Source: Melitaea cinxia (lineage: Eukaryota; Arthropoda; Insecta; Lepidoptera; Nymphalidae). From it: a stretch of DNA of 64,000 bases. The position numbers and the translations under genes are program-made. The notes under the pieces were generated by a model. That model was not told the origin of the DNA. It did no database searches and worked only from the letters and a program-made list of their open reading frames with translations. Numbering within the stretch: the first letter of the stretch is position 1; every line of letters starts with the position of its first letter. Below are positions 32,872-45,024 of this stretch, one piece after another. The stretch is taken from the NCBI RefSeq assembly GCF_905220565.1, contig NC_059416.1, forward strand, positions 1,178,001 to 1,242,000, given 5' to 3'.

Positions 32872-33906
32872 ATGGCAAAACGCAAGCAAATCACACTTGA
32901 ACAGCGAAGCGCTATTTGTACTCTGCGTGAGGAAGGCTACAGTGAACGCCAAATCGCAAAAAAACTCGGAATTTCTTGTAAAGGTGTCCACTACACCCTC
33001 GCTAGAAAAAAAGAAACTGGCAAAAATGAAGATAGAAAAAGGTCTGGTAGGCCCAAATCCACTACAAGTCAAGAGGATAACTTCATCAGAGTTCTTTCTA
33101 AACGGAATCGTCGCTTAACTGCACCACAAATTACCGCATCTCTGAATGAAACGCGAGGAACACCCGTGTCAATAACAACAGTTAAAAGACGACTACTGTC
33201 TGCGGGGCTAAGAGGTTGTGTTGCAGTTAAAAAACCAAAACTAACAATTCGGCATAAGAAAAACAGACTAGAATGGGCAAAGGAACATAAAAACTGGACA
33301 ATAAACCAATGGAAAAAAGTTCTTTGGAGTGACGAATCGAAGTTTCAGATTTTCGGGTCCAATAGACGTGTTTTTGTGCGCCGATCTAAAGGAGAGAGAG
33401 CTTCAGAAGCTTGTACAGTGCCTACTATCAAACATGGTGGTGGTAATGTCATGGTTTGGGGGTGTTTCGGCAACAATAAACCCGGAAGTCTTGTGAGGAT
33501 AACCGAAAAACTAAACAAGGAACGCTATTTGAAAATTCTTAAGGATTTCGCCATACCCGGTGGACTGAATCTTATTGGTCCTGGGTTCGTTTTTCAGCAA
33601 GATAACGACCCGAAACATTCGTCCAAACTGTGCCAGAACTTTTTAAGGAAGAAAAAAGATGTGAAAATCATGCAGTGGCCGTCTCAATCACCTGACCTTT
33701 CTCCCATTGAACTTGTTTGGGATGAACTAGATAGAAGGGTGAAAAATCAATCTCCTACGAGCTCAGAACATTTGTGGCAACTATTACAGAGCGAATGGAA
33801 GAAGTTAGATGAACAGTATTTTATGAAATTAATTAGTAGGATGCCTAGAATATGCGAGAAGGTAATTAAAGAGAGGGGTGGACACTTCGATGAAGCTAAA
33901 ATTTAA
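32872..33906 (+). CDS. Tc1-family transposase (344 aa)
   Basis: The enzyme would cut and paste the surrounding element into TA dinucleotides. The start is ATG at 32872, since the codon two upstream is only TTG. An N-terminal paired-type DNA-binding part holds a first helix-turn-helix at about residues 7-46 (RQIAKKLGISCKGVHYTLAR), an AT-hook-like GRPK at 59-62 and a second helix-turn-helix at about 90-120. The RNase H-like catalytic domain has Asp154 (LWSDESKF), Asp244 (FQQDNDPKH) and Glu280 (SPDLSPIE). Spacing from the second Asp to Glu is 35 residues rather than the 34 of classical Tc1. Length and motif order are full for the family, and no frameshift or stop is seen. Confidence 0.95.
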   Translation: MAKRKQITLEQRSAICTLREEGYSERQIAKKLGISCKGVHYTLARKKETGKNEDRKRSGRPKSTTSQEDNFIRVLSKRNRRLTAPQITASLNETRGTPVSITTVKRRLLSAGLRGCVAVKKPKLTIRHKKNRLEWAKEHKNWTINQWKKVLWSDESKFQIFGSNRRVFVRRSKGERASEACTVPTIKHGGGNVMVWGCFGNNKPGSLVRITEKLNKERYLKILKDFAIPGGLNLIGPGFVFQQDNDPKHSSKLCQNFLRKKKDVKIMQWPSQSPDLSPIELVWDELDRRVKNQSPTSSEHLWQLLQSEWKKLDEQYFMKLISRMPRICEKVIKERGGHFDEAKI

Positions 33907-34031
33907 TTTAATTTTTATATTACTTATTTAATTTCATTGTTGTAGAAGTGTGTTTTGTCTATTTTTTTAATTCTGTATCAATAAAAAAAATTTAAGATGG
34001 CTTACTTTTATTTTATTTGATTTTATCTTGT

Positions 34032-34057
34032 TGCTTCCAAACTTTTGGACGGTAGTG
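34032..34057 (-). repeat. Right terminal inverted repeat of Tc1 element
   Basis: The reverse complement equals 32487-32512, and it is followed by the duplicated TA. The two ends diverge immediately inside the 26 bp. Confidence 0.93.
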
Positions 34058-34059
34058 TA

Positions 34060-34157
34060 TATTACAAAAAAAGCATAAAGATAGTTACAGACAGTGAAGT
34101 ACAATGGGCGGACTTATGGCTAATTAGCCATTTCTTCCAGACAACCCATATATTTTT
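34060..34157 (-). repeat. Jockey-type LINE 3' tail, right part (split by Tc1)
   Basis: It continues the LINE 3' UTR begun at 32441, with the GGCGGACTTATGGC and TTCCAGACAACCC stretches found in the related copy at 19098-19258 in the other orientation. Confidence 0.55.
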
Positions 34158-35032
34158 TTTTAAAGTATTAAAACCTTCTGTGGGCCTTAAGGAACATAGC
34201 CGAATTGGTCGAGCCGTTCTCGAGTTATACGCTTAGCAACATGCGTTTTTATTTATATAGATTATTACATATATTCAAATATATATATACTACATACTAT
34301 GTCAATGCGACACGAATACAACAAATGTTTTCTTAATTTATTATAATTCATTAATGTAGGGCAGATATAACTTGCTAGAAAAATCGCGAAGAAACTCCGA
34401 AGCTGTGCTTAAAAAAGAAAAATGGTATATGTATATAGACAGCAAGAAGATCCAGAAGAAGAAGAAGAATTTATCTTGAAACCTTTGATCTGAACGTTAC
34501 ACAGGTGAAATCACAAACGTACTTACCATTTGTATACCTTTATAAAAAAGTATAAAATCGTTCAAGGGACGTGGAGTTACAAGTAGGGTGCCATACGCTC
34601 AAAAGGGCGCACTCTTTTATGATATTTGTACGTTTTCTATTTCAAACGTTTTTCAGTCGCTTGATATTTTTATTGAGATGTTATTAATAAAAATCAATTT
34701 GTTCAAAGCTTTTCAATATAATGTACACGTTTATGTGGACCCTCACATTACACGTGTAAAGGATTTCATATCACCATCATCTTTCAATCAGTTAAGATAG
34801 TTTTTAATGTTTTTGAATATTTTTATAAACCAAGTAGCTGACCTCGCAAACGTTGTTTTGCCATATCTGCTGTTAACCCCCTTCACCCTATAACTTAGGG
34901 ATATGAAAAATAGATGTTGTTCGGTTCTCAGACCTACCCAATATGCACACAAAATTTCATGAGAATCGGTCAAGCCGTTTCGGAGGAGTTTAACTACAAA
35001 CACTACGACACGAAAATTTTATACATTAGATG

Positions 35033-36115
35033 ACGTAACATAGTACATTGGTGGTTATTGTAATATGGGGCGTACATTATGTCAATAATTTATTCATTTG
35101 TATTAATAGCTTTTATGATGTCAAAAGCACAGATGATTTAGCCAATGTTACGTTTGATCATATTTTAAATTATATTAAAACATGGGCATAAGATTATTGA
35201 ATAGGTACGTATAATTTATGTAAAAATAATAAGAAATTTGAGAAATTTCTTCGCTTGTATTTAGTTCATGTTTGGTTTTCGATGATTCCTTTTTAAATAC
35301 AAAGCGAAGCTTGTCATATGGTCCCATTTAAATTTAATCGATATCTCATAAGTACCTTTTGAGCTATTTCTAGTAATGCGTATTAACTTGACTATCTTTG
35401 AAGTAAAACTTCTTTAAGCACGCTTGACTTGGGATATTTAATAAGTTAGGTGAATCTAAAGAAGTTTTACTTCAGTCGTGTGATCTAAACAACTTCGTTT
35501 TTTTTTTCTGCGTGATAAATATAACCACAGTTGTTTTGAGTTAGCCTATAATTGCAATGTATACTTAAAAATTATTACACTTATTTTTTTTTATAAAAAA
35601 CAAATTATAAAGTTATACAAGTGTATCGCTTCCTATATTTAATAAAAAAAAAAATCTTAAAATATGTCTTATTTATTGTATTAAAACATAAAAATAATCT
35701 AAGACAAAATATAATAACATCGTATATCACAGTCGTAAAGCCACCAGATTTACAGCCGTCGTCCTGAGCGTGTTTCTTAAAAATTATTCAAAATACAAGA
35801 TGAAATTTGAAGCCGCTGGATGCTGTACCGAGATAACAATGTTATGCCATATGTGTGGTATGAACATGAATAAAATACGTATGAATTTTTAAGTTAAGAT
35901 AAAAATGTTTCTTTGTATTTATTTTTATGTGGGTTGAACAAATAAAATTACGTTGTCTTCACTTATACAAAATGTGATACGGTCGGTTTGTGACGCTTTG
36001 TTAGTAAAAAAAGCGTTTATCAGCCCCGACACGCGACTGTAGTGGAAGTAAGAACGGTTACATTTAAAAATTAAATTGAATCAAATTATAAATTGTCGCC
36101 TTTATTTTTTTATAC
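35033..36115. other. AT-rich stretch, only a MITE remnant recognised
   Basis: Apart from 35398-35510 and a weak repeat trace at 35260-35350, I see nothing I can name. Confidence 0.4.
35398..35510. repeat. Deleted MITE of the same family
   Basis: GAAGTAAAACTTCTTTA and its inverse TAAAGAAGTTTTACTTC face each other about 45 bp apart; the right end TTCAGTCGTGTGATCTAA is kept. Confidence 0.55.
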
Positions 36116-38633
36116 AACTAGGTCGGCAAACAAGCGTACGGCTCACCTGATGGCAAGCGATTACCGTAGCTTATAGACGCCTGCAACACCAGAAGCATCG
36201 CAAGCGCGTTGCCAATCTTACCTCCAATCCATATATAAATAAATAAACGCTTCAATGGTCCCCATTGCAAAGGCACGATGGAAATTAAAATGTCCAGATT
36301 ATGACATACAACTATATGGCATATAAAAATATATAGAGTGAGTATCGAAGCCATGATTACTTACGCAACAACCGGTATCATAACTACTGAGCATTAATTA
36401 AAAATATTATTTCACCTTAATCAATTTAATTACTAAAGGTTATAGGTAAAATAGCATCACGTTGCTATGCAGGTCAGAGGTAAAATTAGTTGTAATAAAT
36501 TTTAACACAGGTAAGACTGCGCAGATCATCTTGTAGCCTCGTGTATTTTTTGTTCTTTTCCTTCTTGTAAGATATGATTATGCTGTAATAAAACTAGACG
36601 GCACAGTTTAACCTGATTTTATGTAGCTCATCTTTACCTCTAATGTGCATTACGTTATTTTTATAGCGTTCCATTACAAAAAGGATTTTCAAAGAAAAAC
36701 AAATATACATAATCGTATACAAAACTCTTTCGCATAACGTAACATTACATAACAATTTATGTAAAGTATAGATGTATAATAATTTTTCTTTCGTAGCCCT
36801 TTAATAAACAAATAATATTTGTACAAAATATTTAAAAAAAATGGCTCGTTGTGCAGTTGGTCCTATTGTCTGCTTTAGACATAGGTTCCATAGGATCGTA
36901 AGTCTAAGTGTAATGTATAGACCACCCCATTAGGGAAGTACCTACCTATACCTTACAGAATATAGTTAACATTGCTGACAAGTGACAACTTGAACACTGT
37001 GTTCCTGTAGTGAGTAAGGTAAGCAAAGTTCCTGGCAGGATAGGGTTGGCAACCATAACTATATATTATATATTTGTAAAAAAAAATGTAGGTTACAAAG
37101 TACTATTAGGTCAATCAAATAGTAAAACATATTCTCCTGAAGATGAATGATGATGAAGATGTGTTACCTGGAAAGTTAGGCTCGGCAATGCTCGTGGTGT
37201 TGCTGGCGCCTATAAGCTACTATATCCACTTAAAATCAGACGGACCATCCTCAAGTTATTCAAATTTATAATGTCAAAAAAATATCAGTTTGTCGCTACA
37301 TATAGTACAGGCATTAAGTTGCCTACTTTAGGAACAGGCATTGGTTTGTGTATTTTAACCAAGTTTATTTATTTATTTATTTATTTTTGTGATAAAATTT
37401 TGACAAATAACATATATATGTGTGTTTAAGATATACCTCTATTATATACAACTATATATAAATATAGTTGTATATAATACAGAAACAAATATATAATATG
37501 ATACAGAAGTGTATATACATAAATAAGAAAGTGTAGACCCATTAACTGATTAAATGAAAAATGTTAAATGTTATCAGAAATTCGATTAATTCTTTTCAAT
37601 CCATTAGTATAGCGCTTTTTGTACATTTATTTTATGATTTTTATCAAACAGTCTACATAGATGTGTTATCAATCATAATTTAATTGATTCGTTGATTGAT
37701 TGACGTGGTTATATTTATTGTGACATTAATTTATCAGTACATACATATTTATATTTATATTTTTGTAAAAAAAAAGATTGTAAAAAAAAGTTTTTAAAGC
37801 CGAGTTTTTTGAAGTAATTTTTGATTTTGCACTCTGCTGTTGAAAGAATTTTTAAAATTAGCAGTTAGATTTGTTGGTATATGTTTCATGGAACTCGCCA
37901 GCAAGCCTTGAGCACGAGAAGTAGTCCCAGTTGGCCAGTTGTTTCACACTGGATTACAATATACTTGGTAAGGATATTGACATTTCAAATTAATGTTACA
38001 ATCCATCTCTTATAAGAGCAGAGGCCGGCACTTAACACTCAATTTGTTGTGTCACAGTGGACATTTTAGGCTACTTAAATTCTGTTTAGTAAACAAAAAC
38101 TGGCTCAGAGAGATCAGCTCATTGTCACGATTTTAAAAATGTTATAATGTCGACCATTATGTCCGCAAACACGAGTAAGACTCGTTTACAGGTTGCTAGC
38201 AAATCCAAGTTGTAACATGTTTTGGCTGGAGTGCTCGTGAAGTTTTTATCGCGACCACATTTTGGCAACCGACGCAGTTAATGTATGCAAAAATATATGA
38301 AAACTGTTATCGTACTGTCGGTAAACTTTGTCTGGTTATGTAAATCTATATATTACTAGCTGACCTGGCGAACTTCCTATCACCTTATTTTTTTCTGAAA
38401 TATAATAATAACATAATATATCAAAATAGAATATAGCCTATCTTTTAAGTTGGATCAAACTGCACACGGTGTGCAAATTTGACTAAAATCGGTTAAGTAG
38501 TTTAGGAGTCCATTGAGGACAAACATTGTGACACGAGATTTATATATATTAAGATATAAAAAATTCGTATCACGATGTAAACTATGTTAGCGATAAACTT
38601 CAAAATTACTGAACCAATTTGATGGATGGATGA

Positions 38634-38910
38634 ATGAGGGATGGGAACCCGGTCCTGCTAGACATGGCGTCGTCGGGATTTTCAGAGGTGAGCCGAACAG
38701 TCCCCATGGAGGAGAAGTCTGGCCTTTCCGCCGAGGCCAGCCTGTCACTGGAGGGATCCTGTTGCCTGCAGATCCGGGACCATCCAATTAAAGCGGCCGA
38801 AGGCTCCCGCAGGGGTTTTGGTCGGTAGTGCACCCCCAAGTGCTGAAGCCGACATACGGTCTAGGAATGCCTACCCGGGCATCCTGGATATCACCCGTAA
38901 ATGGGTTACC
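38634..38910 (+). repeat. GC-rich LINE-type 3' fragment
   Basis: Much more GC than its surroundings. A 64-codon open frame ends RRGFGR-stop, followed by CTACCCGGGCATCCTGG and GGGTTACCCT, the style of R1/CR1-clade 3' ends. The frame has no recognisable domain. Confidence 0.4.
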
Positions 38911-39254
38911 CTGCGATATCAAAAACAAAAAAAGGAGATAGGGTAGTTTTGTATCTCAATTATTGATCTCAATATTGGTTATTGAAAATTAAATGTTTAT
39001 TATACGACTTTAATGTGTATTTATCGGTTAATTCTATAAAATCCTAATAGATGGCGGTTTGACATCTTAGTTGCACAGTTATCCGGTAGATGGCGCCGTA
39101 TTTCTATTTCTATATTATAGATGGCGCGTTTGAAAATAGTATTTCCATATATTTTAATAAATTATAATTACTTTGCCACAGCAACGTGTCCTGAATCAGC
39201 TAGTATATTTATATAAGTTTGTATAGTTGATGGCTATTCTGGTGTTGTGGCCTG

Positions 39255-39730
39255 AATTATTTATTTATTATTATTTATTTATCATTTTACATTTAAAAAA
39301 AAAACAGTAATACACTCCAAAAATCGCAGGGATTTGTCCGGAGTGTTAAGTTTGAATACAGTTCATTTAGGCAATTAAAAATAAGGTGGGTAGTTCTATA
39401 ATCTAAAGTAAGTATAAAATCTTTAATAAACAAGAAACCGGCTTCCCTGCGAAGGCGATCGAGACGCAAAACCGGTTTATTACAAACAGTTACAGGCTGT
39501 TCAGATAATACGACTTCAATACATTTCTTATATTTTTTATAGTGATTCTTTTCTTAAATGCCACATCCAATCTATTCAACAAGCGAGGAGTCAAATATTC
39601 CGTGGTCTTTTCACCATATACGTTATTTGTTGCAGTTGTTGTTATAAGTTTTTGTTTTATTATTTGTCGTGTATTAATTTTATGGTGAATTTTGTGCTGT
39701 ATGTCCAGTATTAAAAAAGTTTTGTATTAA
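39255..39730 (-). mobile_element. LINE 3' end with 78-aa ORF2 remnant
   Basis: The minus-strand frame 39726-39490 encodes 78 residues, including HHKINTRQ and EKTTEYLTPRLLNRLD, then a basic end and a stop. The pattern NTR...YGE...L.P.LLN.L followed by FKKR resembles the last domain of non-LTR retrotransposon ORF2. A 3' UTR ending in ATT-rich repeats follows. The assignment to a LINE rests on this pattern only. Confidence 0.5.
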
Positions 39731-40357
39731 TACGTTATATTTTAATCTATATTTTACCGGTAATACGTTGCAATACTTAAAAAGTTTATTGTCATCATTT
39801 TTATATTGTTCTTTTATTTTATGATTTACGATTTTTTTAGAATTCTAACTTGCAAACTTTGTATAGTGTGTAAGATAGGTTCTACCATAAGTCGTGATAC
39901 TAGTAGCTTATGATTGAATATTCTCTTAACTCTGATGGGGCTGATGCTCGAAACGAAATATATATCACATAAACGAAATATATAAAAATATATAAAAAAT
40001 ATCGATATTTATCATGGATTATTGGTTAAAAAAGAGATAAAGCTGCCATTTTCGGTTACGATCCTAATCGTTTTAATTTGATTGTTTCTTTTAGAAAGGA
40101 AATTTATTCAATAATTTTAAAGATAGTTGCATGGGGTATTACGTACCAACCCCCAAGAAATGAGCCCTTTGCCAAACAGTTAGACGTAATCAAGGGATTT
40201 CATTCAGAAATTCGCGTTAATTACTTATCGATGTTGTTCTGTATTTAAAAAAAAGGCCATTTTCACAGATACTTTTGTAATAATAAAAAAATTACTCAAT
40301 CAAAGTTAAAAAATCACAAAAAGTACAATTGTCACATTTTAAATTATTTTCAAATTT

Positions 40358-40500
40358 ATCATCATCATCGAAACCATTTCAGCCTATTGCAGTCCACTGC
40401 TGGACTTTGGCCTCCACAAGTCGCGCCAAAAATGGCGTGAATTCATGTGCGTTGCCCATAGTCACAACGTTGGGTAGGCGGGTTGGTGATCGCAGGGCTT
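40358..40500 (-). repeat. GATGAT-tailed retroposon, 3' fragment
   Basis: CATCATCATCG tail and 130 bp of family sequence, ending near GATCGCAGGGCTT. Confidence 0.6.
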
Positions 40501-41389
40501 CTAATGTATAAAAAAGATTCTTAAAAACGTTTTTCGACTGACGACATCTTTAAATATCAAATTACTTAGTTTTGCTATTCCTAGTTATTGCAGCTATAGT
40601 ATTATATAGTCTTCAAAACTTTCTATCCAATATTTTTCTAAAGATAAAGATACTCGTAGTCATGTATCAAAGGGATAGCAGGTTCTTATTGTTAGGGTTC
40701 TATTGATTGCTAAAAACACATTTAAAACTAATATAACATCGACATTTAGGATGAGAATCAGACCTGCAATCAGGGTTACTGCCAACTGCCAGCTAAAGTT
40801 AGCAAGCCGGTTGCAACAACTCACAACAGTAGAGTTCAGTTGTTGATTTTTGTATTGCGAATGATTGTTGAACGACATATTCCTATGTAAAGCTAATTGG
40901 TTTTTTTTGTGAATGTGTAATTTGTACTTTTGTTACATGTTTGTATAGTAATAATAAAAAAAAAGTTACACGCAAACATTAAAGACACGAAATAAATGCG
41001 ACCATTCAAAGAAAACGATCCTAAAAACTATCGTATGACGCAATAAAGTTTACAAACGCCAATAAACTGAAGAAATGTGGAGAACGTGATAAAAGAGAGC
41101 TAAATTACGTATGTGAAATTTACTGTGATGACTTTTGACGTATTACTGAACAAAGGAATTTCCATTTTATTATGACGATTGTGTAGACCGTGACTGCACA
41201 TAACCGTTTCACGCTCCTCATTCACTGTTTTTTCCTTATGTTTGCTTTGATGTGACAGAAAAATTGTCACAATCTTTTCAGCGGAAGAAAATATTAAGGC
41301 ATCGCTTTCACTCAGCTCAGCCACGCCCCATGACCAATTAAATTGTAGTACATTAGAGTGAGCGTCTTCAAATTATTAAATTTATTTAA

Positions 41390-41545
41390 ATAGAATTCAA
41401 AAGCACCTTCGAGTTGTCATCTTACAAATTAAAATTTTAGTTATAGATAAAAGTCAAGCTGCCGCCGATTCGGAATGTAGATTCCGCAGAGAAGAATCGG
41501 CAAGAAACTCCGCAGTTACACTTTAAAAATATATATTAATACAAA
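41390..41545 (-). repeat. LINE 3' UTR fragment (family of 21985-22960)
   Basis: It shares the CGGAATGTAGATTC...AAGAATCGGCAAGAAACTCC core with the LINE in intron 4. No coding part is present. Confidence 0.6.
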
Positions 41546-42225
41546 ATTAGCACTTAGCTAACCTCTTTATTAACAATAAAATATAATATCCCTAAATGCC
41601 ATAAAATACATATTTCCAATCACCTTTTTGATAAAAGGTAAAAAAAAAATAATTTAAAAAATTAGCAAAATATTTTATTAATTTTTATTTAGAATTAAAT
41701 ATTATTTGCAATTAGTTTCTATTGTTATCCCTAAGAAACTATACAATAACATATTAAGCGCGGTGAGCTTATTCGGAGCCTTCTGAACTCCGTAAAGCCT
41801 CCAAACATTTATATAGGATGCGTTTATTACTGAGCTTACAGGGATAAGGGATAAAGATAGGAAACTTTATTTCAATGGCGGATAGAATAAAAATATAACT
41901 TAATTTTATTTTTTAATATATAAAAAACTAGTCTATACCAATAGTATAAAGCTGAAGTGTTTGTTTGTTTGTTAGTTTGAACGCGTAAATTTCTTAAGAA
42001 TATCTATTTATAAGGAACTACTGGTTCGAATTGGAAAATTATTATTTTTGTTGTATAGTCGATTTACCAAGTAAGGCTATAGGCTATATTAAATTTTTAG
42101 ACGGTTTATCCTTAAAATTAACGCGGGTGAAACCGCGCGGCACAGTTAGTTAAGATATAAGCGAGTTTTTAAATTATGTGTAAACTACCAAGTTGGAGGT
42201 ACAAGTTACAAGTACAAGTACAGGT

Positions 42226-42308
42226 CCAATCCCCGCTGGAACGTTGATTTTTGATATGATATTAAAAATGTTTAGAATTTCCCTAATGTGTGGGTAACAC
42301 AAAAATAA
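42226..42308 (+). repeat. Truncated tRNA-cloverleaf repeat (3' end only)
   Basis: It starts within the T arm (CCAATCCCCGCTGGAACG) and keeps the full tail to GGGTAACACAAAAATAAA. Confidence 0.7.
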
Positions 42309-43371
42309 ATATTACTACCCTGTGGCTGTGTTTTATTGTTTTCAAGGATCACTTAAATTTATTATTAATACAATCTTTTTTAAAGCTACATTGAAATAAT
42401 TTTATTTGATTACCCTGACAAAGATTCTGGTAAGTATTTTTGGAGTGATACGTGGGTAAGTTACAATTGTTACAAATAGACGGAAACAAAATGAAATATA
42501 GTTCTGTCTTCTATAAAATATTTTTTTTGGTACGAAGTCCATTATGGGGCGTTACGGATGGATACCATAGCTGGCAAAAAACATTTGTAAAAAAAAGCGT
42601 GAGATTTTTATGTATAGCCATGTCAAATGCCCATGTCTGCCATGACAGTGTTATGTAAGTTAGTTTAGTGTTTAATGTACTAATGTATGTTATATAATTA
42701 TTATGTCATTCGATAATTATTATATATTTTATTATGTTATTAAAACCTATGCATAAGTAATTTTTTGTAATTGATTTATGAAAATGTTTGAATGTGTTGT
42801 AAGTTGTTGAAGACATTTGTTAAAAATGTTTATTATAAAATATTATGTAAAAAAGCTTATTCATTTCAAATAAAGTAAAGGTGTTAAGTTTGTAAAGTAA
42901 GTAGTTTTTATTTTTATTTTTATCGATTAAAATCATAATAAAAAATGTATATCCGAATAATTATTTTCTTTATACCTCGAATAGAACTTAAAATTAATAT
43001 TTTATAATAAGGAACTTCGTTCCTATCTGGTCTCCCACGACTGGTTCTATTTCTGAGTAAGTAAACTAAGTAAATATAACTTGTAATTTTTATTACAAAT
43101 ACAGATATACGTAAATAAAAATAATATGATACAATAACAATTCTGTTCTAAAAAAAAAATAACAGTAACAATAAAAGTTACGAATATTAAAAATTGTGTC
43201 GGAAACATTTCTCAATTTATTGTAATATTTCCAATACTAGTTTTCATATCAAAACTATAAAACTATGGAAAATTAAATTGCCTTCCATAAAACGATATTG
43301 GATGTTAGGGTAAAATATTAGTAAAAAAAAACAAATTTTGGTCATACGCTAGTATTTGAATTTAAAAATAT
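42309..43371. other. AT-rich stretch, no feature recognised
   Basis: The 68-codon frame at 42452-42658 has no recognisable motif and no splice context. Confidence 0.4.
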
Positions 43372-43630
43372 AAAAAACGAGTGTCTTTAGACCACACGAC
43401 TGAACTAAAAGTAACTTCTTTAGCAATAGGGCTGCACAATGCAATGTGTCTTAGATATACGAAACGTACTGAAGTAAGCTGGTGAATGCGTGACGAGAGA
43501 GTCACGAAAAGTGATAGGGCGAGGCGAACGGAAATTGAGAGGAAGATATAAGTTAGTGAAGATAGAAAGAGAAAGAGTTACGTTTCGTAAGTTTTACTTC
43601 AGTCGTGTGGTCTAAGGCACACTCGTTTTT
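43372..43630. mobile_element. MITE with ~35-bp terminal inverted repeats
   Basis: The left end AAAAAACGAGTGTCTTTAGA and following CCACACGACTGAA are mirrored at 43590-43630. No coding sequence. Exact ends are blurred by A/T runs. Confidence 0.7.
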
Positions 43631-43631
43631 T

Positions 43632-43698
43632 TATTTGTAAGATGACGATTCGAAGGTGCTCTTGAAGCCTATTTGAATAGTTATTTTTGATTTGGATT
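43632..43698 (+). repeat. LINE 3' UTR fragment adjoining a MITE
   Basis: AAGATGACGATTCGAAGGTG is the reverse of the 3' UTR start seen at 41395. It abuts the right end of the MITE at 43372-43630, suggesting the MITE landed in this LINE tail. Confidence 0.45.
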
Positions 43699-43872
43699 TA
43701 GAGCAAAGTTCTGTAGCATTCCACTAATTGGAAATGTTTAGTTTCAACTTCTAACAATACTAGATTCAAGAGATTCCGTCTTGTTTTGAATTCAATTTGG
43801 AATTAGTATCTCTATAATATTATAGAGTTGTTTGTTGCTTACAAAGTTCTATAAATATTTTATGTAATTAAC

Positions 43873-43936
43873 TAGCTGTTCCCGCAACTTCGTTCACGCG
43901 AAATTTAATAAAATAGTTATTGTTCAGTTTGCAGAG
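43873..43936 (+). repeat. Left part of the LINE-type repeat that received the tRNA array
   Basis: CTAGCTGTTCCCGCAACTTC and onward; it continues at 45511 after removal of the array and one duplication copy. Confidence 0.65.
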
Positions 43937-43950
43937 TTATAAAATAAGTT
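43937..43950. repeat. Target site duplication, left of tRNA-repeat array
   Basis: TTATAAAATAAGTT, 14 bp, identical to 45497-45510. Up to two bases at its left edge could instead belong to the element end. Confidence 0.85.
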
Positions 43951-44027
43951 ATCTAAGATTTTATTTTTTTTTGTGTTACCCACATTAGTAATTCTAAACA
44001 TTTTTGAATATCATATCAAAAATTGAC

Positions 44028-44099
44028 CGCTCCAGCGGGGTTCGAACCCGCGCCTCCGACATACCGTGTCGGCGCTCTAGCCAATTAAGCTATGGAACG
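44028..44099 (-). tRNA. tRNA-like gene, array unit 1 (naive anticodon GGT)
   Basis: It folds as a full cloverleaf: 7-bp acceptor (CGTTCCA/TGGAGCG), 4-bp D stem, 5-bp anticodon stem (CCGAC/GTCGG), 4-nt variable loop and 5-bp T stem with TTCGAAC loop. The A box (TAGCTTAATTGG) and B box (GGTTCGAACCC) are intact, and a run of five T, a pol III stop, follows 5 nt later. The anticodon loop ACGGTAT lacks the near-universal U33, so it may be transcribed yet not work in translation. Confidence 0.6.
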
Positions 44100-44342
44100 A
44101 TGCACCCGCTCGAGCGAAATTTTCGATATGATAATTTTTAATTTCGGTTTAAGCGAACCGTGGCGCCGTCTATAGTGAGCTCTTTACAGAAGCCCGTAAC
44201 TATTCAAAGTTTCATATTACAATGAAAATCTTTGACAGGAGACGACACCGTGCTATTTTTAATATCTAAGATTTTATTTTTTTTTTTGTGTTACCCACAT
44301 TAGTAATTCTAAACATTTTTGAATATCATATCAAAAATTGAC

Positions 44343-44414
44343 CGCTCCAGCGGGGTTCGAACCCGCGCCTCCGACATACCGTGTCGGCGCTCTAGCCAAT
44401 TAAGCTATGGAACG
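44343..44414 (-). tRNA. tRNA-like gene, array unit 2 (naive anticodon GGT)
   Basis: Identical to the tRNA fold of unit 1, 315 bp away in the same orientation. All stems are intact, with C in place of U33. Confidence 0.6.
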
Positions 44415-44655
44415 ATGCACCCGCTCGAGCGAAATTTTCGATATGATAATTTTTAATTTCGGTTTAAGCGAACCGTGGCGCCGTCTATAGTGAGCTCTTT
44501 ACAGAAGCCCGTAACTATTCAAAGTTTCATATTACAATGAAAATCTTTGACAGGAGACGACACCGTGCTATTTTTAATATCTAAGATTTTATTTTTTTTT
44601 GTGTTACCCACATTAGTAATTCTAAACATTTTTGAATATCATATCAAAAATTGAC

Positions 44656-44727
44656 CGCTCCAGCGGGGTTCGAACCCGCGCCTCCGACATACCGTGTCGG
44701 CGCTCTAGCCAATTAAGCTATGGAACG
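44656..44727 (-). tRNA. tRNA-like gene, array unit 3 (naive anticodon GGT)
   Basis: Identical fold. This unit is the one truncated at the inversion point, but its tRNA part is whole. Confidence 0.6.
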
Positions 44728-45024
44728 ATGCACCCGCTCGAGCGAAATTTTCGATATGATAATTTTTAATTTCGGTTTAAGCGAACCGTGGCGCCGTCTA
44801 TAGTGAGCTCTTTACAGAAGCCCGTAACTATTCAAAGTTTCATATCATTTCATCTTAGATATTAAAAATAGCACGGTGTCGTCTCCTGTCAAAGATTTTC
44901 ATTGTAATATGAAACTTTGAATAGTTACGGGCTTCTGTAAAGAGCTCACTATAGACGGCGCCACGGTTCGCTTAAACCGAAATTAAAAATTATCATATCG
45001 AAAATTTCGCTCGAGCGGGTGCAT

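Larger units (their letters stand above)
32487..34057 (+). mobile_element. Intact Tc1-like DNA transposon, DD35E
   Basis: The 1571-bp element is bounded by 26-bp perfect terminal inverted repeats (32487-32512 and 34032-34057, starting CACTACCGTCC) and a TA duplication (32485-32486 and 34058-34059). It contains one uninterrupted transposase frame. The flanks join into a Jockey-type LINE tail, so the insertion interrupted an older repeat. Identical ends and an open frame suggest recent, possibly still active, transposition. Confidence 0.95.

Noticed and set aside
41100..41324. 74-codon minus frame beginning MAELSESDALIFSSAEK
   Set aside because: It looks protein-like, but no domain, splice context or repeat support could be found, so it is not called as a gene.
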